Positions 1-13,544 of a stretch of 64,000 nt of DNA are shown here, one piece after another. Source of the DNA: Oscheius onirici (lineage: Eukaryota > Nematoda > Chromadorea > Rhabditida > Rhabditidae); the NCBI GenBank assembly GCA_932521025.1, contig OW051471.1, positions 1,178,001 to 1,242,000 of the forward strand. The letters run 5' to 3'. Within the stretch, counting starts at the first letter, position 1, and each line of letters opens with the position of its first letter. The position numbers were made by a program, and so were the translations under genes. Below the pieces are notes generated by a model that was not told the origin of the DNA, made no database searches, and saw only the letters and a list, made by a program, of their open reading frames with translations.

Positions 1-1120
1 TAGTAAGGACGAAAAAGAGCTACATAACGTGATCAAAAGCTTCTACGACGACTTATACGAGATCAAAGGGTTGTTCCGCCCATCAAAAGCAGAGTTCCTG
101 ATCAAAACGACTGTCCAAGGATATTGAGAGCGGAAATGAGCGATGCCTTACAATTAGCGAGAGCGAAAGAAGGTAAAAGCCCTGGGAGTGATGGAGTTTC
201 GATAAGAAAGCTGAAAGCTGAAGGAGCGTCGATGGTCACTTTCCTAACTGATGTATTCAACAACTGCCTTGTAACTGGACAACCTCCCCAATCTCTAGCA
301 GATGGTTGTATGATTCATATTCCAAAGAAAGGCGATCTGTTGGATATATTGAACTGGAGGCCCATAACTCCGTTGTCAGTGTTCCACAAGCTGCTGGCAT
401 CAATAGTACAAAGAAGAATCGAAGGACAATTGACCCAAAACCATGATCCCGAGCAATCCGGATTTCGTAAAGGTCGTAGTACGATGAACAACATCTTCAT
501 CATGACAACTGCTCGAAAAAACACGGGATTACGATGGATTTGGTTTTTATGCCATTTTTGTCGATTACGAGAAGGCCTTTGACTCCGCAGTTTAGACCTC
601 ATTACGGAGACGCGTAATAGACGAACGGCTGCTAACTCTTCTCAAGAACTTATACGCCGGAAGCCGCACCGAAATTGACATCAACAGGAAGCGAATACGT
701 ATTGAACTGGAGCGAGGAGTACGCTAAGGCTGTCCATTATCACCACAGCTATTCAACAGCGTTCTGGAGGATGTGCTACGCAATGTTTCTTGGGAAGACT
801 ACGGCCTATTGATACATGGAAAACGTCTGACACATCTATGCTATGCCGATGATTTAATTTTATTGGGAAAGATAGCAAAAAATGTCGAACAGATGCTGAA
901 TAATCTAGAAGAAGAGGGTTCGAAAGTCGGACTGAAAGTCAATCGGAAAAAAAACGAAATGGATGACAACATTTACGACGCTGGACGAAAATCGTAGAAG
1001 AGTGGTCAACGAATAGGGCAAGAGCAGCTGGACGACCGCCACACAGATGGAGGAATTTACTCTCTTCTAAAATTGGACCGTCATTCTCATCGCAGGCAAG
1101 AAGGTCATCCCGGACGGAAT
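1..1120 (+). pseudogene. RTE-like non-LTR retrotransposon, decayed fragment
   Basis: Reverse-transcriptase remnant that runs off the left edge. Reading frames in order show a pre-RT stretch (FYDDLYE near base 90), fingers/palm motifs (SPGSDGVS near 185, NWRPIT near 352, SGFRKGRST near 458), a GCPLSP block near 728 and the catalytic YADD near 841, followed by GLKVNRKK. At about 985 the sequence jumps directly to the C-terminal tail (RWTKIVEEW, AAGRPPHRW), so the thumb region is deleted. In-frame stops near 590 and 726 and several frameshifts show that it is dead. The same C-terminal tail is present in the fragment at 34.3-35.0 kb, so both come from one clade. I infer RTE-type from the motif style; a CR1-like clade is the main alternative. 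Confidence 0.85.
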
Positions 1121-1355
1121 TCAGTAAAATGGCAGTTTGATGAGGATTCGAAGATAGAAAAACTCTTCCCTACAGAACATGTTTTCTGAGTTAGGATTTA
1201 GATAAAAGTGCGATCTTACTTTAGCACGCTGCAAAAGGTCTTGAAATTTTTACGATTAGGGACACTGAGATAAACAGTTGGCTCAAGAACTATCAAAACA
1301 TTTTCAGAAGATACGCGGAAATTCCGTGAAACCTCAAATCATACAATTTTCAGTT

Positions 1356-1631
1356 CCCTCCACAAATTCACACCGTTGTCCCTCTACCAGTCTAATCGCT
1401 GCAAATTTCCTCTTTGAGCATGTTACAATACATAGTTCGTTGAAAAAAGGAAAAATCAATCCTCTTCCTAACGTCTTTAGTTAATTTCGTCGAGGGAAAT
1501 TGTGTGATCAGTACTGTTTTTGCGAGATTGTCAGCTGTAAACCAAAATATTCTTTTTTTTCCAGGTTTTCCAATTTCCAATAATGGTCCCTCCACAAGTT
1601 CACACGGTTGTCCCTCTACCAGTCTAATCGC
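1356..1631 (+). repeat. Direct repeat pair, about 45 bp
   Basis: A stretch beginning TCCCTCCACAA and ending CCAGTCTAATCGC occurs at 1356-1399 and again at 1587-1631 with few differences. It lies just downstream of the retrotransposon remnant. No coding meaning is seen. Confidence 0.6.
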
Positions 1632-1639
1632 CCCTAATG

Positions 1640-3191
1640 TCCTGTTTGCGGGCCCATTGTTGCCAACAGTTTTCGAGGTTGTCGAACCTAATGGTCCGGT
1701 AAGCGATTAGCCCCTTTGTGTCTGTAACCGCAAATTGAGGAAGTTTTGTAGAAGAAGAAAAGACCGTTTCAGAAGAAAGGAACTTTTGTGAAAATCATTC
1801 TTGTTCGAAATTTGCGCAATTTTCTGGATGTGCACCTACCAAGAGAATAACAGTTATCAGTAACTTGTCAGAATTCCCCCTCGGTATAACTTGAACTTGA
1901 AACAAAAAGGGCTAAAAAATGACTAGGTTTTTGACCATTTCCTCACAAACAAGATGTTATTGTTGTTGTAAATTTTTGTAAAAAAAGATCCGGAACCCAA
2001 TGAGAACAAAAAATGACTTTCCTTTATATAAATAGTTTGAAACCAAAAAATCGTTTCTGGAAATCACAAAATGACTACTGGCAAATCTGTCTAATCAAAA
2101 AGAGAACCTTTAGTATGAAGAAAGCCTGAAAACTTTTTGCTCAGAAATCGTGATGCTCTCAAAACTTGATATATTTCATTCTTTTTGAACTAGAAAATGT
2201 GACAGGAAATCCCTCCAAATTTCATCCTTCCTACCGTGAAATCCAGCTCTCTCTGTCTCTCTTTGACCTCCCACTGTGCTCGTGCTTTTTCAGCCTTGAA
2301 AGCCGGCGGGAAGCCGCCTCACTGTCATAAAGAGAGGAGCGGAAGATAATTGGAAAGAGAGAGAGAGAGAGAGGAAGGATGAAATGAGCCGGACTTTGGG
2401 CTGTTTTAACAAAAAAAGAGATGCGGGAAAATGAGTGAGGAATGGGATTATTAGCTTTTTTGTCAAGAACAGATGCCTCGAATTGTTGTCCAAAAACAAA
2501 GAAAACAATAATTGTAGCAATTTTCAAACTTTTATACTACAGTGTCTGTATTTATGTAACCCAGCGCCTTGTTCAGATGATTATTGGCTATATAGGTTTT
2601 TTTGAGCTCAAATTTGGCGTTATCCCCCCAACAATGATGCCTTTTTTGTCGCGGGGCTGATATTATTGCACCAAAGAAAGAACAGAATAATGGGGGACTT
2701 ACTGAAACACAAGACATTTCAAATGAAGCCAAGAAGAAGCCAAGCTAGGAGTTTTTGGAAGTTTGGAGGGATTTCTGTTACCGTTTCGAAATTGTTGACG
2801 TTTCAAGCTGTACATTTAGCCAAAGTCTGGATTTCGAATGTGATCTGGTCATGCGAAATGTGAAAACTGTAATTCTAACGCACGAATAGTTTTGTATTGT
2901 AGTTCTACATTTCACATCTCCCAACGGAAAAGTCATAGCATCTTCGGTATAAACTTGTTCTAGAACAACAAACGTTTCTCTATGGGAAGCAGAAACTTCT
3001 CTCAAAACAGTCTTACACTTTACCTAAAAATGTTCCTACGAGGACTTGTATATCTGGACAGGCTTCATGCTCTAATACATTGCTCCAACTTCCTACTATT
3101 GAAAAAATTCGCACTTTCCACAGTCAAAACAAACACTAGGATCTTTCTACTCTACTCTAACAATAGTCTTTTCACCACAAAATTGACTCAC
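1640..3191. other. Non-coding stretch, probable srGAP intron
   Basis: No exon could be supported on either strand. The stretch holds CT-rich (near 2245) and GA-rich (near 2355) tracts flanking a small inverted GC-rich word. Because the srGAP exon ending at 3192 has a clean donor and the protein is far from complete, this DNA and the retrotransposon to its left are probably inside a long intron. Confidence 0.4.
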
Positions 3192-5441
3192 CTGGTCTTT
3201 TCGGCTTTGTGCCTCTGCATGATACCTTTGGCCAATTTGTCCAGCTGCTTGGCATGCTCAGCTTCCAGCTCACCGCTGCAAAAAGAGGAAATTTTTGGAG
3301 AAAAAGTGAAAAATGTACCGTCTTCTGAAGAAATCCTCGAGTTCTGATAAGACTGCTACTTGAGTTTCTGTCCTTTCTCCGACAGCTTTCAGTTGGTCAG
3401 TCAGTTGAGAGCGAATTTCTGGAAAAGGGTACGGTAGGTCTCTGTCTATTCATTTTTTTTCTGCTTCTTATCGCACCCAGGTTAATTGAGTCTCATAGAA
3501 GATTTTACACACTACCAGCGGAACATTGAACCAGGGCGTGTAGATTATCCAAAGGGGAACAGCTGTCTTTTCAACCCGGGAGAAAAATATTGGGATGGTC
3601 AGAACATGGACGAGATTCGTTTATTGGAAACGTTGAAGGATAATATTACTATAACTCACTAGTTCGAAAAAAACGTTTGAATGAAGTGAACAAGTTAAAT
3701 TCTCGAATATTCATTTATTCTCTTGTTGTAACCTTGAAAATATAGTCTTTGCAAAACTGAAAGTGACGAAAATTAGCGTTCTGGACAGAAACTTTTCAGA
3801 TGAGTGAGTGGCTTATTGTATCCTTCGCTATTTACCAGTCTTACTCGAACGTTGAAACATAAGCAAGAACGAAAAACTGAGCATTGAACTCGACGTAATC
3901 AACGTTTTGGAGAGTTTTACTGTCCTAGATATCCTCTTCCAGGTTAGCGGAGAATTAAAACTCGACTTTTTGGACCATACGAACGGTTACAGAGGTGCAC
4001 TATATATTTCTTCTTTTAGGCTTATCAACAGCATTATACAAACTGTGAAACATCAAAAAGACTTTTCTTTAAAAAAAAAGTACTAGCTACCATCGTAAAA
4101 TTATTAGTTCTCGGACCAATATATGAGATAAATCGGAACTTTATCTTCTTTTCAGCCTTTTTGCCAGCTTTGAAACATAAATTTGCGAAATTTGATGACT
4201 GAGTCTTGACAAAAAAATTACGAGATTGTGAATCAGGTGGAAACCTTACGGTAGCTTGTAATTTTGATTATTTTTGTCATTATTCAGGAGAAACAAACAA
4301 AAGGACTGGTCAGCCTTATTAGCACCCTCTATGCTGTAGCCTTCTTATACAACTTGAACTCTAAAAAAGTCTCTAATACCGAAGTTTCAAACAAGCAAAA
4401 CTGCGCCTTTTTCCTGAAAAATTATTTTTAAGAGCTTATTTTTAGAGCGCAAAACCGAAACAAAACAGAATCAATGAAGGTAACCAGTTTTAGTCAAATT
4501 CTGAAGCCTAAAACGATCATGTAGAAAAGGTCGAAAACAATCCATTTTTGTGGACTTGAGAGCAAAGGAATTTTCTAGCGTACTGTCTGTCCAGGAAAAA
4601 ACTACACTGTTGAGAAAAAAAACTAGAGGTTTCATAAAGTCTCTGAAACAACAACAAAAATATCCCAAAATTTCAACATTTCATGGCAAAAAGAAGCGAC
4701 CACCAATTGTATTTCACCATTTCTGTCTGTCTTATCTCAACTTTAAAACCCAAAAACGAAAAAAACGAACCCTGGATGTGAACGACTTGACAATCTAGAC
4801 TGAGCGATGCACATAGGGGCATCTTTAGACTCATTCTCTAGCTTTTTCTTGGCGAAAACGGTCAAAAATTAGTGTAAAGTGACCATTAGCAATCAAAATA
4901 GAGGAAACTGGTGGTGGGGGTTTGCTGCTCCTGCGTCTTGCTCCACTGACATTACATCACAATAGGCGGGCTCTACCTTTTACACTCCCGAGTGAGCTCG
5001 GATTCACCTATGTCTATCTGTCTTTTGGACACACGGGTGTGTGAGTCAACAAGATCTTAAATCTTTTGGTTACTGTACTTTTCGAATATTTGCTTATTTT
5101 TGAGGTACTGTGGAACTATCATGGGGGAGAGTAGATTTTAGATTTTCGTGTAGTTTTGTATCAATGCCTTGGCTTATAAGTTGTCTATCCTTGCAGCTTC
5201 ACTCCGATATTCTTTTGGCTGAAAAGGGCTGTCACCATCCGAACCCATAAAACTGTCACTCTATCTGACTAACCTTTCACATGGCCTTCAAACTCGTGCA
5301 GTATGGCCTTCTCCTGCTTGTGAGTGCTGTGCTTTTTGTTTTGTTCAGTCGGAGCGGGAGAAGCTGGCGGAAGACTGCCATTTCTCTGCTGTGGCTGGAG
5401 CTCATTTTCCTTGTTATCGGAAGTGGAAGTCGAAGACGTGT
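3192..5441 (-). CDS. srgp-1: SLIT-ROBO Rho GTPase-activating protein (srGAP), F-BAR N-terminal part
   Basis: Three exons on the minus strand with matching phases: 5441-5274, 3418-3319 and 3275-3192. They encode a Ser/Thr/Gln-rich start followed by the first helix of an F-BAR domain (HEFEGHVK, EIRSQLTDQL, LSELEDFFRRR, ELEAEHAKQLDKLAKGIMQR). The EIRxQL and DFFRRRxELE motifs are those of srGAP family F-BAR domains. These proteins bind curved membrane at the cell cortex and, through a downstream RhoGAP domain, inactivate Rho-family GTPases. The remaining F-BAR, RhoGAP and SH3 parts are not in the window and would lie to the left. The junction phases (1, then 2, then 2) agree exactly. The 5' end is uncertain: the exon at 5441 begins in mid-codon, so at least one exon lies further right, and a 10-nt candidate is listed separately. 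Family assignment is firm; orthology to srgp-1 is inferred from the F-BAR only. Confidence 0.78.
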
Positions 5442-8400
5442 CTTAAAAAAAAGCTATGCTAGTTGTTCTAGTTGCTATAAAAGCTATGGGAAGCTAAAAA
5501 ATCTGGAGCTGTTATGTTTCAAAAATTAGTCATGGAGAGAAGAGGCTCGGAAAACTGATCGGTTTGCTGTTCTCCTCTGTAACCTAGCAAAAGTCTCAAT
5601 GAATGCTCACAAATTACTGGCACGATCAGGAGCGGCCAAAAAAAGCGGAAATTTTGCTTCAAAAATTCGCTATTACGGAGAAGAAGTCTTGGATCTGATC
5701 CCCACATTCAACTGACGCTTCTGACATTCACGTCTTCCAATATTTTTTTCAAACTGCAGTTTCGCTAAGCTACCAAGGGTTCACAACTTTTCTTCTAAGA
5801 CGTAACAGAACCACAAAGTCAATTCACCAAGTGAAATCTCACAACCTGTTGGCTGATGGAAGACAAGAGGCAGAAAATTCTAGAGAGATTTGTTTCATGT
5901 ATTCGTTAGATTGAAAAAGATGATCTGTAACTGGTTAGCGAACGTTGTCATGTTCAGAATTTCCCATTACTTACCCTTCATTATTCTTTTTCCTTTCAGT
6001 TTTGTTGGTGAAAAATATAGATGTTGATTATAGTTTGTTCCTTAGCTACTCGTATCGGTTGAAGGAAGTCATCAAAAAATCTGAAAAATGATTTTTCGAA
6101 ATCGAAGACAAGCGAGATTGAGAGAATTCAATAGTGGGAGAGACAAAGAGTCTGAAACTTAGAAGTTTTCAAAAAAGGTCAGGATTTTTTTGTTGATGAT
6201 GATCAGCGCATGCAGCCACCTTGACAAAAAGTGATCCTTACAAGAAATGGACAAAACCAAAAAGATTCGCAATGAAAAACTGATGAAATTGGGAGAAAGG
6301 TGGTCATCGCGGAATGATGTCAATCAACTCTTATTTTTGTAGCTCGTTTGTTGAGTGAACGCTTAGTGAGCAGTGTCGGAAAATAGAGCCTATCAAGAAG
6401 TCGTGAAGCAAAAATCTTTCCTGAAAGTTGGAAATTGGAAGATTCTCAGAAAGCCAAAACATTATAAGTAGAGAGTGTAACCAAAAGAATCTTTTGAAAA
6501 CGAAAAATTATAGAGAAATCCAAGAGCTTCAGTGCCTAGTCATTTTATGAGATGACCAAATACCAGCAAAGCAGGAAAGTACCACCAGCCAGCACCTAAT
6601 AATCGAAAGTATCGGAAAGTTTGGGATCATAGCACATTTGTGAAACAAATTATTTTCCTAGGATTTCTGTGATATTTGTCTTGAATCGCAAAGAGATGTC
6701 ATATCGTCGAACAGAAAAACTTGATCAGAACAAAGCCAAATGATTTTAGAGAGGCACGGAAAGACGGAGAAAAAAAGGAAGAAAAAAACATTGCCTAGTC
6801 ACTGATTGAGGCGCAAAAAAAGGTTGTGAAGCCCCTGGCCAAATTCAGTGTTCTTCTTTTTCTGTGCGAAGAAATCAGGAAGTGACTGGAAGGTGAAAAG
6901 GCTAATTGAAAAAAATCGTGAACAAGCAGGTTTCTGGAAAGTTTGCAATTTAGTTTTTATCCAGGACTACGCCTCAATATATGAATGTAAAAGTCGGGCA
7001 TTAAAAGAAGGGAGCGATACCAAAAAAAGTTCTTAGAAAAGTGGATAAAATCGAGAGGGAAACTATCTGCCTGGTCACCTCCTGGGGATGACTAGAAGCC
7101 ACCACACTGTAAACTAGCCAGAGTGGCGCCGCCCGGTGCTGGGACCTGAATCATCTGTATATCATTTTTTTCGAGGCGGAAAGCGCACGAAAAAAAAGAT
7201 GAACAGCCATGTGAGAGAAATATAAACAGTGGGGGGGGGGGAATTGATGAAGTGACGTGAAAAAAGGTATTGATTTTTCTAAGGAAATTGTGTTTGAGAA
7301 AAGTTGAGCGGACTAGACAATGAAACATTCACATTTTTCTTCCTTTTCCACCTTTGTGAAGTTTTCGAGAAAAGTTATTTGACCTACGATTGAATTTTCC
7401 TACAGAGGGAACAAATCTTCAAAAACCGCGCTTACCAAAACCAGAGCACAGAAAAATGGGAGAAAAAATCGATAGGTCGCTTTTAGTCGCTCTAAATCGC
7501 TTTTAGAGCGTTGATAATCGGCTGAATATGGAGATTGGAATGACACACATATTGGAAAAAACGTATTGAACGGGGCTTGTTGCTATTTGAGCCATTTATA
7601 TTTTGGGACATTGTTGGGTATCATATCGCTAAGAAATATCCAAAGTTTCAGACAGAATCCATGTATCCCGATAGAATTATGAGCAACCGACCACCATTGA
7701 CCCGATTTCCAGTACAAAATTAAGTTTTTGAAAGGATCCGAATTGAATCGTTATTGATGTGGGGACTGTGCAGACTTGTTCTGAGAGTTTTTTTATGATT
7801 TCTGGTACATTATTTGACACATTGGGACGGAAGGATTTTGGTTTAAACTGGTTGTTGCCAAACTTTTGCCGCGCCTGATTTTGAAGTTTTCGTCACGGCG
7901 CACTAATCAAAAAATGAATTTTGCTGAAAACTGTTTCCTGGGGGTTTTTGACCATGCTGAATCGATTGGTCATAGTCCCAAATCTTGGAAACCAATCGTT
8001 CGTATAGTTTGCTTGAAAAAGCTTGTGGTGTCAATCTTTTGCATCGGAGTGTATGAGCAATGGAATGTTTTGAACACTTCGCTATGTGCTGATGAAATCC
8101 ACGAAATGCTATCAGGGCTGGCTTGTACCCACATATAGACCAACATCAAGAAACACAAAGAAGTTTTTGATCAGCACTGGAAAGTACCAAGTCGGAAAGC
8201 TTTGAAGATACTGGTTAGTGCACAATTTTCAAACTACCGAAGTCAACTGTTCAACGAGGTTTATATGAAAATCCTGAAGCCGTAAAGAAAATCTTAAAAT
8301 TTTTACTAGAAAAGGTGAGAAAACGATAAGATGTGTGGCGTTGTAGAATAAGCTATAGCCAGACATGTTCCAGGGTGTTTTTGAGTTGAAAATCTCAAAG

Positions 8401-11400
8401 ATTCACATACCTAGAGCGACATTTGGAACCGAAAATTGACCTGTGTACGATTTTGGAAGAGTTTTCATCAACTAAACATCACACAAAATTTTCCAAAAAG
8501 CCGAAAAGCCTGAAATTACTGAAAATACTGATTTGAGAAATCGGACAGGAGAAAAATAAATCAAAAAAGTCTAGCTGCATGACATGGACGTGTTAGAATA
8601 ACAGATAAACAGAGAGCCAAGTTTGTTCCTGGTGCTTTCGTTTCTTTTTGGAGACGACCGGCACTCTCTCACGCGTGATAAGATAACACAGCTGGTCAGC
8701 ACGCAAGCAAGGCCGCCAAAGAGAAATCCTATTAGCGAAGTCGAGAGAGAGAAAAAAAATGGCTAGGGGGACGACAAAACTCGTTACACGTCCAGAGGGC
8801 GCGAAAAAAGAACAAATACGAAACATCTGGGCGCTAAGGGTGGGAGGGGAGGCTATGAAAAGAGGCGGATCATTTATGAGAGTGTGGGATTTTGGCTAGG
8901 GAGTATGGCAAGATTTTGAGAACTTTTGAGGTCCAGCGGAACGCATGATCACAGAGAACCTCCAAATATTGTTATATCTGCGTCAAGAAACAAAAAAAAA
9001 CTTGTTCAGAAGATTTTGATGTTGCTCAAGTTAGGGAAGGTGGCCTATATGAAAAGGAGCGGGAAAGAAGTCTCTGGATCTCAAAGAATTTTGAAGGGAG
9101 CATATGGGAAGATTTTGGGAATTCTGCGAGAAAAGCCAGACGAATTGATTTCGACTCTTTTGATTTTATTAGTAACAAACATGAAACTAGGAAAAAATGG
9201 TTTACATTCTAAGAACTATGTAGATTTTACCGCTAAAGTAGTATAGAACTTTAGAATGTACAAGAGGAAGTGTACTGTTCACCAGATTGAAGCCCCTATG
9301 GTAAAAAAAATTGCTGGCAATATCCACTTTAAATTGCTCTCGCGTCTCTGTGTGTCTGTGTGTGTGTCTGAAGCTTTTAATGAGGATAAGGGGGGGGCTT
9401 TGTGCGCAAATTAGTTTTTAACAAGTCGCGACAGGAAAAGCAAGTGCGCGAAAGGTTCTAACGACTGATAGTTTCTTTGGAGGGTCAGGGAGAGTGACTG
9501 GAGCAGAGTGACAAGGGAAGAATGAATGGAGAACTGAACGATCAAGGAATCTTTTAGTCCTGGAAGGGCGGTGCCATCCTTGTTCAAAAAAGCATATATA
9601 TGGAGGTTACGAAACTTCAAATAACCATTGAGTGAAGCATCGAAAAACTGCTTTTACTTCAGAACATATGACTATTCTTCTTCTTCGAGTGCGAAGCATT
9701 ACCGGTTAGCTGCTGTAGTGCTTCTCTAAGCCATTGCATGAAGCAAAAATTTCTATTTTTTCAGTTGAATGTTGTGCAAAGAATCGATTTTACTTTTTGG
9801 TAAAAAAAAAGAACACATGTAGTACGTGATTGAAACCATTTGAGACGAACACCAAAGATTACATCCCATTTACCACAAAAAAGTACATAATTTTTTGCAT
9901 AAGTTCAAAATATGCGTCATTTCTGCGCGCTAATGACAGCTCGAATACAAGTCGGGGAAAGGTTGTTTTCGATGAAAAGTTTGCAAGAACTTTTCCCCGA
10001 AAAATCGATGCACAGGACGGAATCAGCTGGCTTGAAAAACATAAACAAGCGGAGGGGATCTAGGAGAAGAAAAAGTTGGTTGTTTGGGTGGGATGGGAAA
10101 ACAGAGACGGGGAGCTATTGCTTTCTCTCCTTCCAAGCCAAAGGACCTTTTTGGGAAAAGGGAAATGTTTGGTTGGGAGCAAGAGACGGAGAGAGACAGA
10201 GAGTCAAAAAGACTGAGAATCTTCTAGAAAGCTTGGAGTACAACTTGGTACTGTTTTATGAGGTTCTGTTCTTGAGAAAAGATAAAAGGATTACAGAAGA
10301 TTCCACACATCGTTGACTGCAATTGATTCCAAAGCAACTAAATACTTTATAACAACTTATTGGCACAGTTTTTATGTTTGTATCCTATGGGGTAGCCAAG
10401 GGGTCCCGAAAAAAAAAATTTAAGTGAGAAACCCTCTTCAAACTGAGAAATGCTCTCGGCATTAAACTAAAAAACTGGTTGAAACTAAAAAAAGAAAAGA
10501 AATGAAGAAGGTCAACTGGAACACCCAAACTGAAAAAGTACTCAAGATTTTTCTTGTGAGCCCGAGATCAAGCGTTTTTTTTCAAAACGTGTCATGATGA
10601 AAAACAGTTATTTTCATGAACTCTTGAGTTCCGGGATGCAAATAAACTTGTAGAATATTAGTTTCTTTTTTGTAAGAAGCACTGGTATTGAAAAATGTAA
10701 CTGCTATGAGACTATACAGAGCGTTTGAAACAATCTTTTGGTCTAGTTCCAAAGAAACAGTTTATATTTCTAGCTACGGTTACATCGGGGGGTGATCTCG
10801 CCATGGGAATAGGTATACAGAACAGTTGAAACATTAACCTTTTGGTTCAAGATTCAAAGTGAGAGACTGGGAGAAGAAAACTAAAGTTTCCAGTCAAAAA
10901 CGCTGTTTTTCAAATAGGTTTTGTTGAAATTTTGAAGAGATCACATTTGTGATAAGGATTCGAAAGCTACTGTCTGTCATGTAACCACTTGATGAAACGA
11001 AAACTGTTTTATTTTTGCTGAATATCAGACTGAGAAAATGATTTCTTTTTCGAAAAGGAAGCAAAACTGAGAGTGGAACCGCCTAGGGACTATACACAAA
11101 AACTGATAAAAATAGCTTATTACATAAAAAGTTTTAAAAATTTCGAAAACCGACCCTTTCCTGACAGAATTACTGGTTTGTCAGTACAAAATCACACAAA
11201 GACAAGCGAGAAATTGCCACATTGTTGAAATAAGTAGAAATCCTGAAACAAACCCACAAAAAAAGATGCTCCAATCTGTTATTCTTCTCACCCCCTCTCC
11301 CAAACAGAGAGTGTATGTGTTTACCCACGGGCTCATATCTTCTTCTCCCCTTCCTAATCTCAGCCCCAAATATATTGCGTTTGTCACACCCTTCGTCCCC

Positions 11401-11600
11401 TCTAATATCATCCCAAAATACGACGAGAAAAATGGAAAAGTGACAAGAGGAAATGGCCTTCCACAGGGAGGCGTATAACAGAGTGGCACGCAGACTGAGA
11501 GTGACGGCAGGAAGGCTATCGGCATTGGCATTTGTGGGAACATATGTGAATGGACTGCGCGGGGAGGGGATAAACTATATGGGTTCGCGAGGGCACTTAC
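5442..11600. other. Gene-poor stretch, intron or intergenic
   Basis: About 6 kb with no exon I can support on either strand. It is AT-rich, with many short A and T runs, a G run near 7232, and one copy of a dispersed repeat at 9.3 kb. If the 10-nt exon at 11.6 kb is real, this is the first intron of the srGAP gene. Confidence 0.4.
9319..9485 (+). repeat. Dispersed repeat A
   Basis: Copy of a repeat recognisable by CACTTTAAATTGCTCTCGCG, a GT-rich run, TGTGCGCAAATTAG and AAGTCGCGACAGGAAAAG. Other copies are at 17.29 (inverted), 20.95, 22.93 and 49.96 kb. Confidence 0.7.
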
Positions 11601-11610
11601 TGCTCATCAT
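11601..11610 (-). CDS. Candidate 10-nt first coding exon of the srGAP gene
   Basis: On the minus strand ATGATGAGCA is followed by a consensus donor GTAAGT. It supplies one base of a split codon, exactly the phase needed by the exon starting at 5441, and would give an MMSN start before TSSTS. GA/CT-rich promoter-like DNA lies just upstream. Such a short match could be chance, and cDNA evidence would decide. Confidence 0.3.
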
Positions 11611-11635
11611 TTATAAGCTCGCATATGGTTCAGGG

Positions 11636-11750
11636 TCGGACAGAGAGATTGAGAGACAGAGTGACAGAGAAACAGAGAGGGAGAGAAACAGGGAGTTAGA
11701 GAGTCTGAGGAACATAGAGAGAGGAACTGAGAAAAAAAGTCAGTAAAACA
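11636..11750 (+). repeat. GACAGAGA-rich degenerate microsatellite
   Basis: Over 100 bp built from variants of GACAGAGA and GAGAGACAG. Matching CT-rich tracts (complement) are at 12240-12350, 44505-44560, 47240-47310 and 57000-57060. Confidence 0.7.
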
Positions 11751-12239
11751 TTAGACAAAACTGACTCTCATTGGTGAGCAATGAGTCGAAGAAAAACCGT
11801 GAAGGCGGAGGAAAATAGTTCTACTACAATGTTTTTTTACTTTAGCAACAATATATTGGCTACCGAATTTCGTTTTATCTGTTATAGAGATTGCAAAGCA
11901 AAAAAGGTTCCTAGCAACAGAGTATTTCAAAATTTCGTTTGTTTCAGAAAGATCGTGAAAAGCTGGGAAGTCTAATAGTTCCATTCTTTTCTGTCCGTGA
12001 GCTGAAAAAAAACCGACTATTGGCACTTTAGAGCCCCCACAAACCTGTCTCCTGTTATACAGTGGTTCTGAGACACCCGAACACAGAGAGAAAGACACGA
12101 AATGCGTCAGTTAGTCAGCACTGGTGGCTGTAAAATGAGCCCTCTACGGTTCCGACTCGAACAATAGAGAGAGACAGAGAGAGTGCAAAGCCCCCGAAAC
12201 GGGAGAGAGCAGGTGGTCTGGACAATGAAAGAGTTCGAC

Positions 12240-12350
12240 CTACGCCTCTGTCCCTCTGTATTTCTGCCCAACCGTCTGTCTGTCCCTCTCTCTGTCTCTG
12301 TCTCTTTATCGCTCTGTCTCTCTATCCCACTCTCAGTCTCACAAAACAGT
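12240..12350 (+). repeat. CTCTGTCC-rich tract
   Basis: Pyrimidine-rich run of CTCTGTC and CTCTCTGTC words, the complement of the GACAGAGA tract 600 bp to the left. The pair brackets a stretch without exons and could be promoter-proximal simple sequence. Confidence 0.55.
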
Positions 12351-13544
12351 TCGATCTCCCTCCCCGCGCATTCAAATCAAGTGTGTGCTCTTTAGAGGCG
12401 GCCGAACACACTGTTCACAACAAGGTCGAGAGGGGGAAGTACATGAGATTGTATGAGAGGGCTGTGCACAGATCCGATTGACTGACAAGAGGTGTCTCTC
12501 TTGTCGGGAAGGCGAGAGGGAGAGAAAAAAACATTATGGCTACGGGTTTATAGCAGGAAGAAAGGTCACTAACCGGGATAGATAACACGGGTTTGGGAGG
12601 AAGAGAGGGGGAGTTTTGTATGTTTCAAAGTGATGATGAGAGCAGAATAAGCGGTACTGCTTATTCCACCTCGAGTATTTCGTTGCTATTCCTTTACTGT
12701 GGATTTCAAGCGTTCAAACTAGCAGAAAATATCAAACTTTTACGCGCTGTAGCTCACTTTCATGTCAAAATATGGCTTTCCAAAGCTCATAGTCTCCTAT
12801 GACCAGGATACAATCAACGAGAGAGAGCGAAACAAAAATTTAGCGTAAAATCTAATTCAAAAGGAAAGACATGATTACCACCAGGTAACGATAAGTTAGA
12901 GCAAGAGACAAAAAAATTGCGTTTTTGGGTTTCTGAGTGGAAGTGAATACGGAGAGGAGCAGATTGTTTTGATATTTTGTTTGTGTATGACGAAAATGGT
13001 GGGAATTTTAGGTTATGTTTATGTCAAACTTGCTTATTCAAACATTTATGCATAAGCACGAGACAGTTAACATATATGCAGTTCAGACAACAACTTCATA
13101 AAAAGTTTGTAGCAAAAAAATCTTGAAGTAGTGCAATGAAAAGTACAAGTACAACGTTTATATAGACTTTTCGCAACAGTTACGAAGTAGGGAAATGTTC
13201 AATTTTTCGATCAGTTGCTACAGCCACTTAAAAAACTACTAGAGCTTTTCTCTTTACCGCAAACTATAAGCCAAAAACCAGACGAGACTATGAAAAAGAA
13301 GTAAGTCTTTTTCCTTTACATTTTTTCTCAAGACAAAATGGAATCGGGGAGGAATCACTGGAAAGCTTATCAACTGTTGAGTGAGATCAGGTCAACCCCG
13401 CCCCAAAGGAGAAGAGCCCAGTTAAAATGGAAGAGACCGACTAGACGGACGACGACGGACCCTTTTTGATTTTCTGATCACCACTCTTGTTTCTTGTAAA
13501 CCTCTCTGATAAACAGCTGAACTGAGTTTCTTGTTTTAACTTAG

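Noticed and set aside
5281-5529. Plus-strand hydrophobic small protein starting MAFKLVQYGLLLL
   Set aside because: It is the complement of the srGAP exon 5274-5441, which has family motifs and splice sites.
8926-9246. 106-codon plus-strand open frame
   Set aside because: Lys-rich translation of AT-rich DNA with no motif, splice or polyadenylation support.
11181-11543. 120-codon minus-strand open frame
   Set aside because: No splice context, no family resemblance, and composition like surrounding non-coding DNA.
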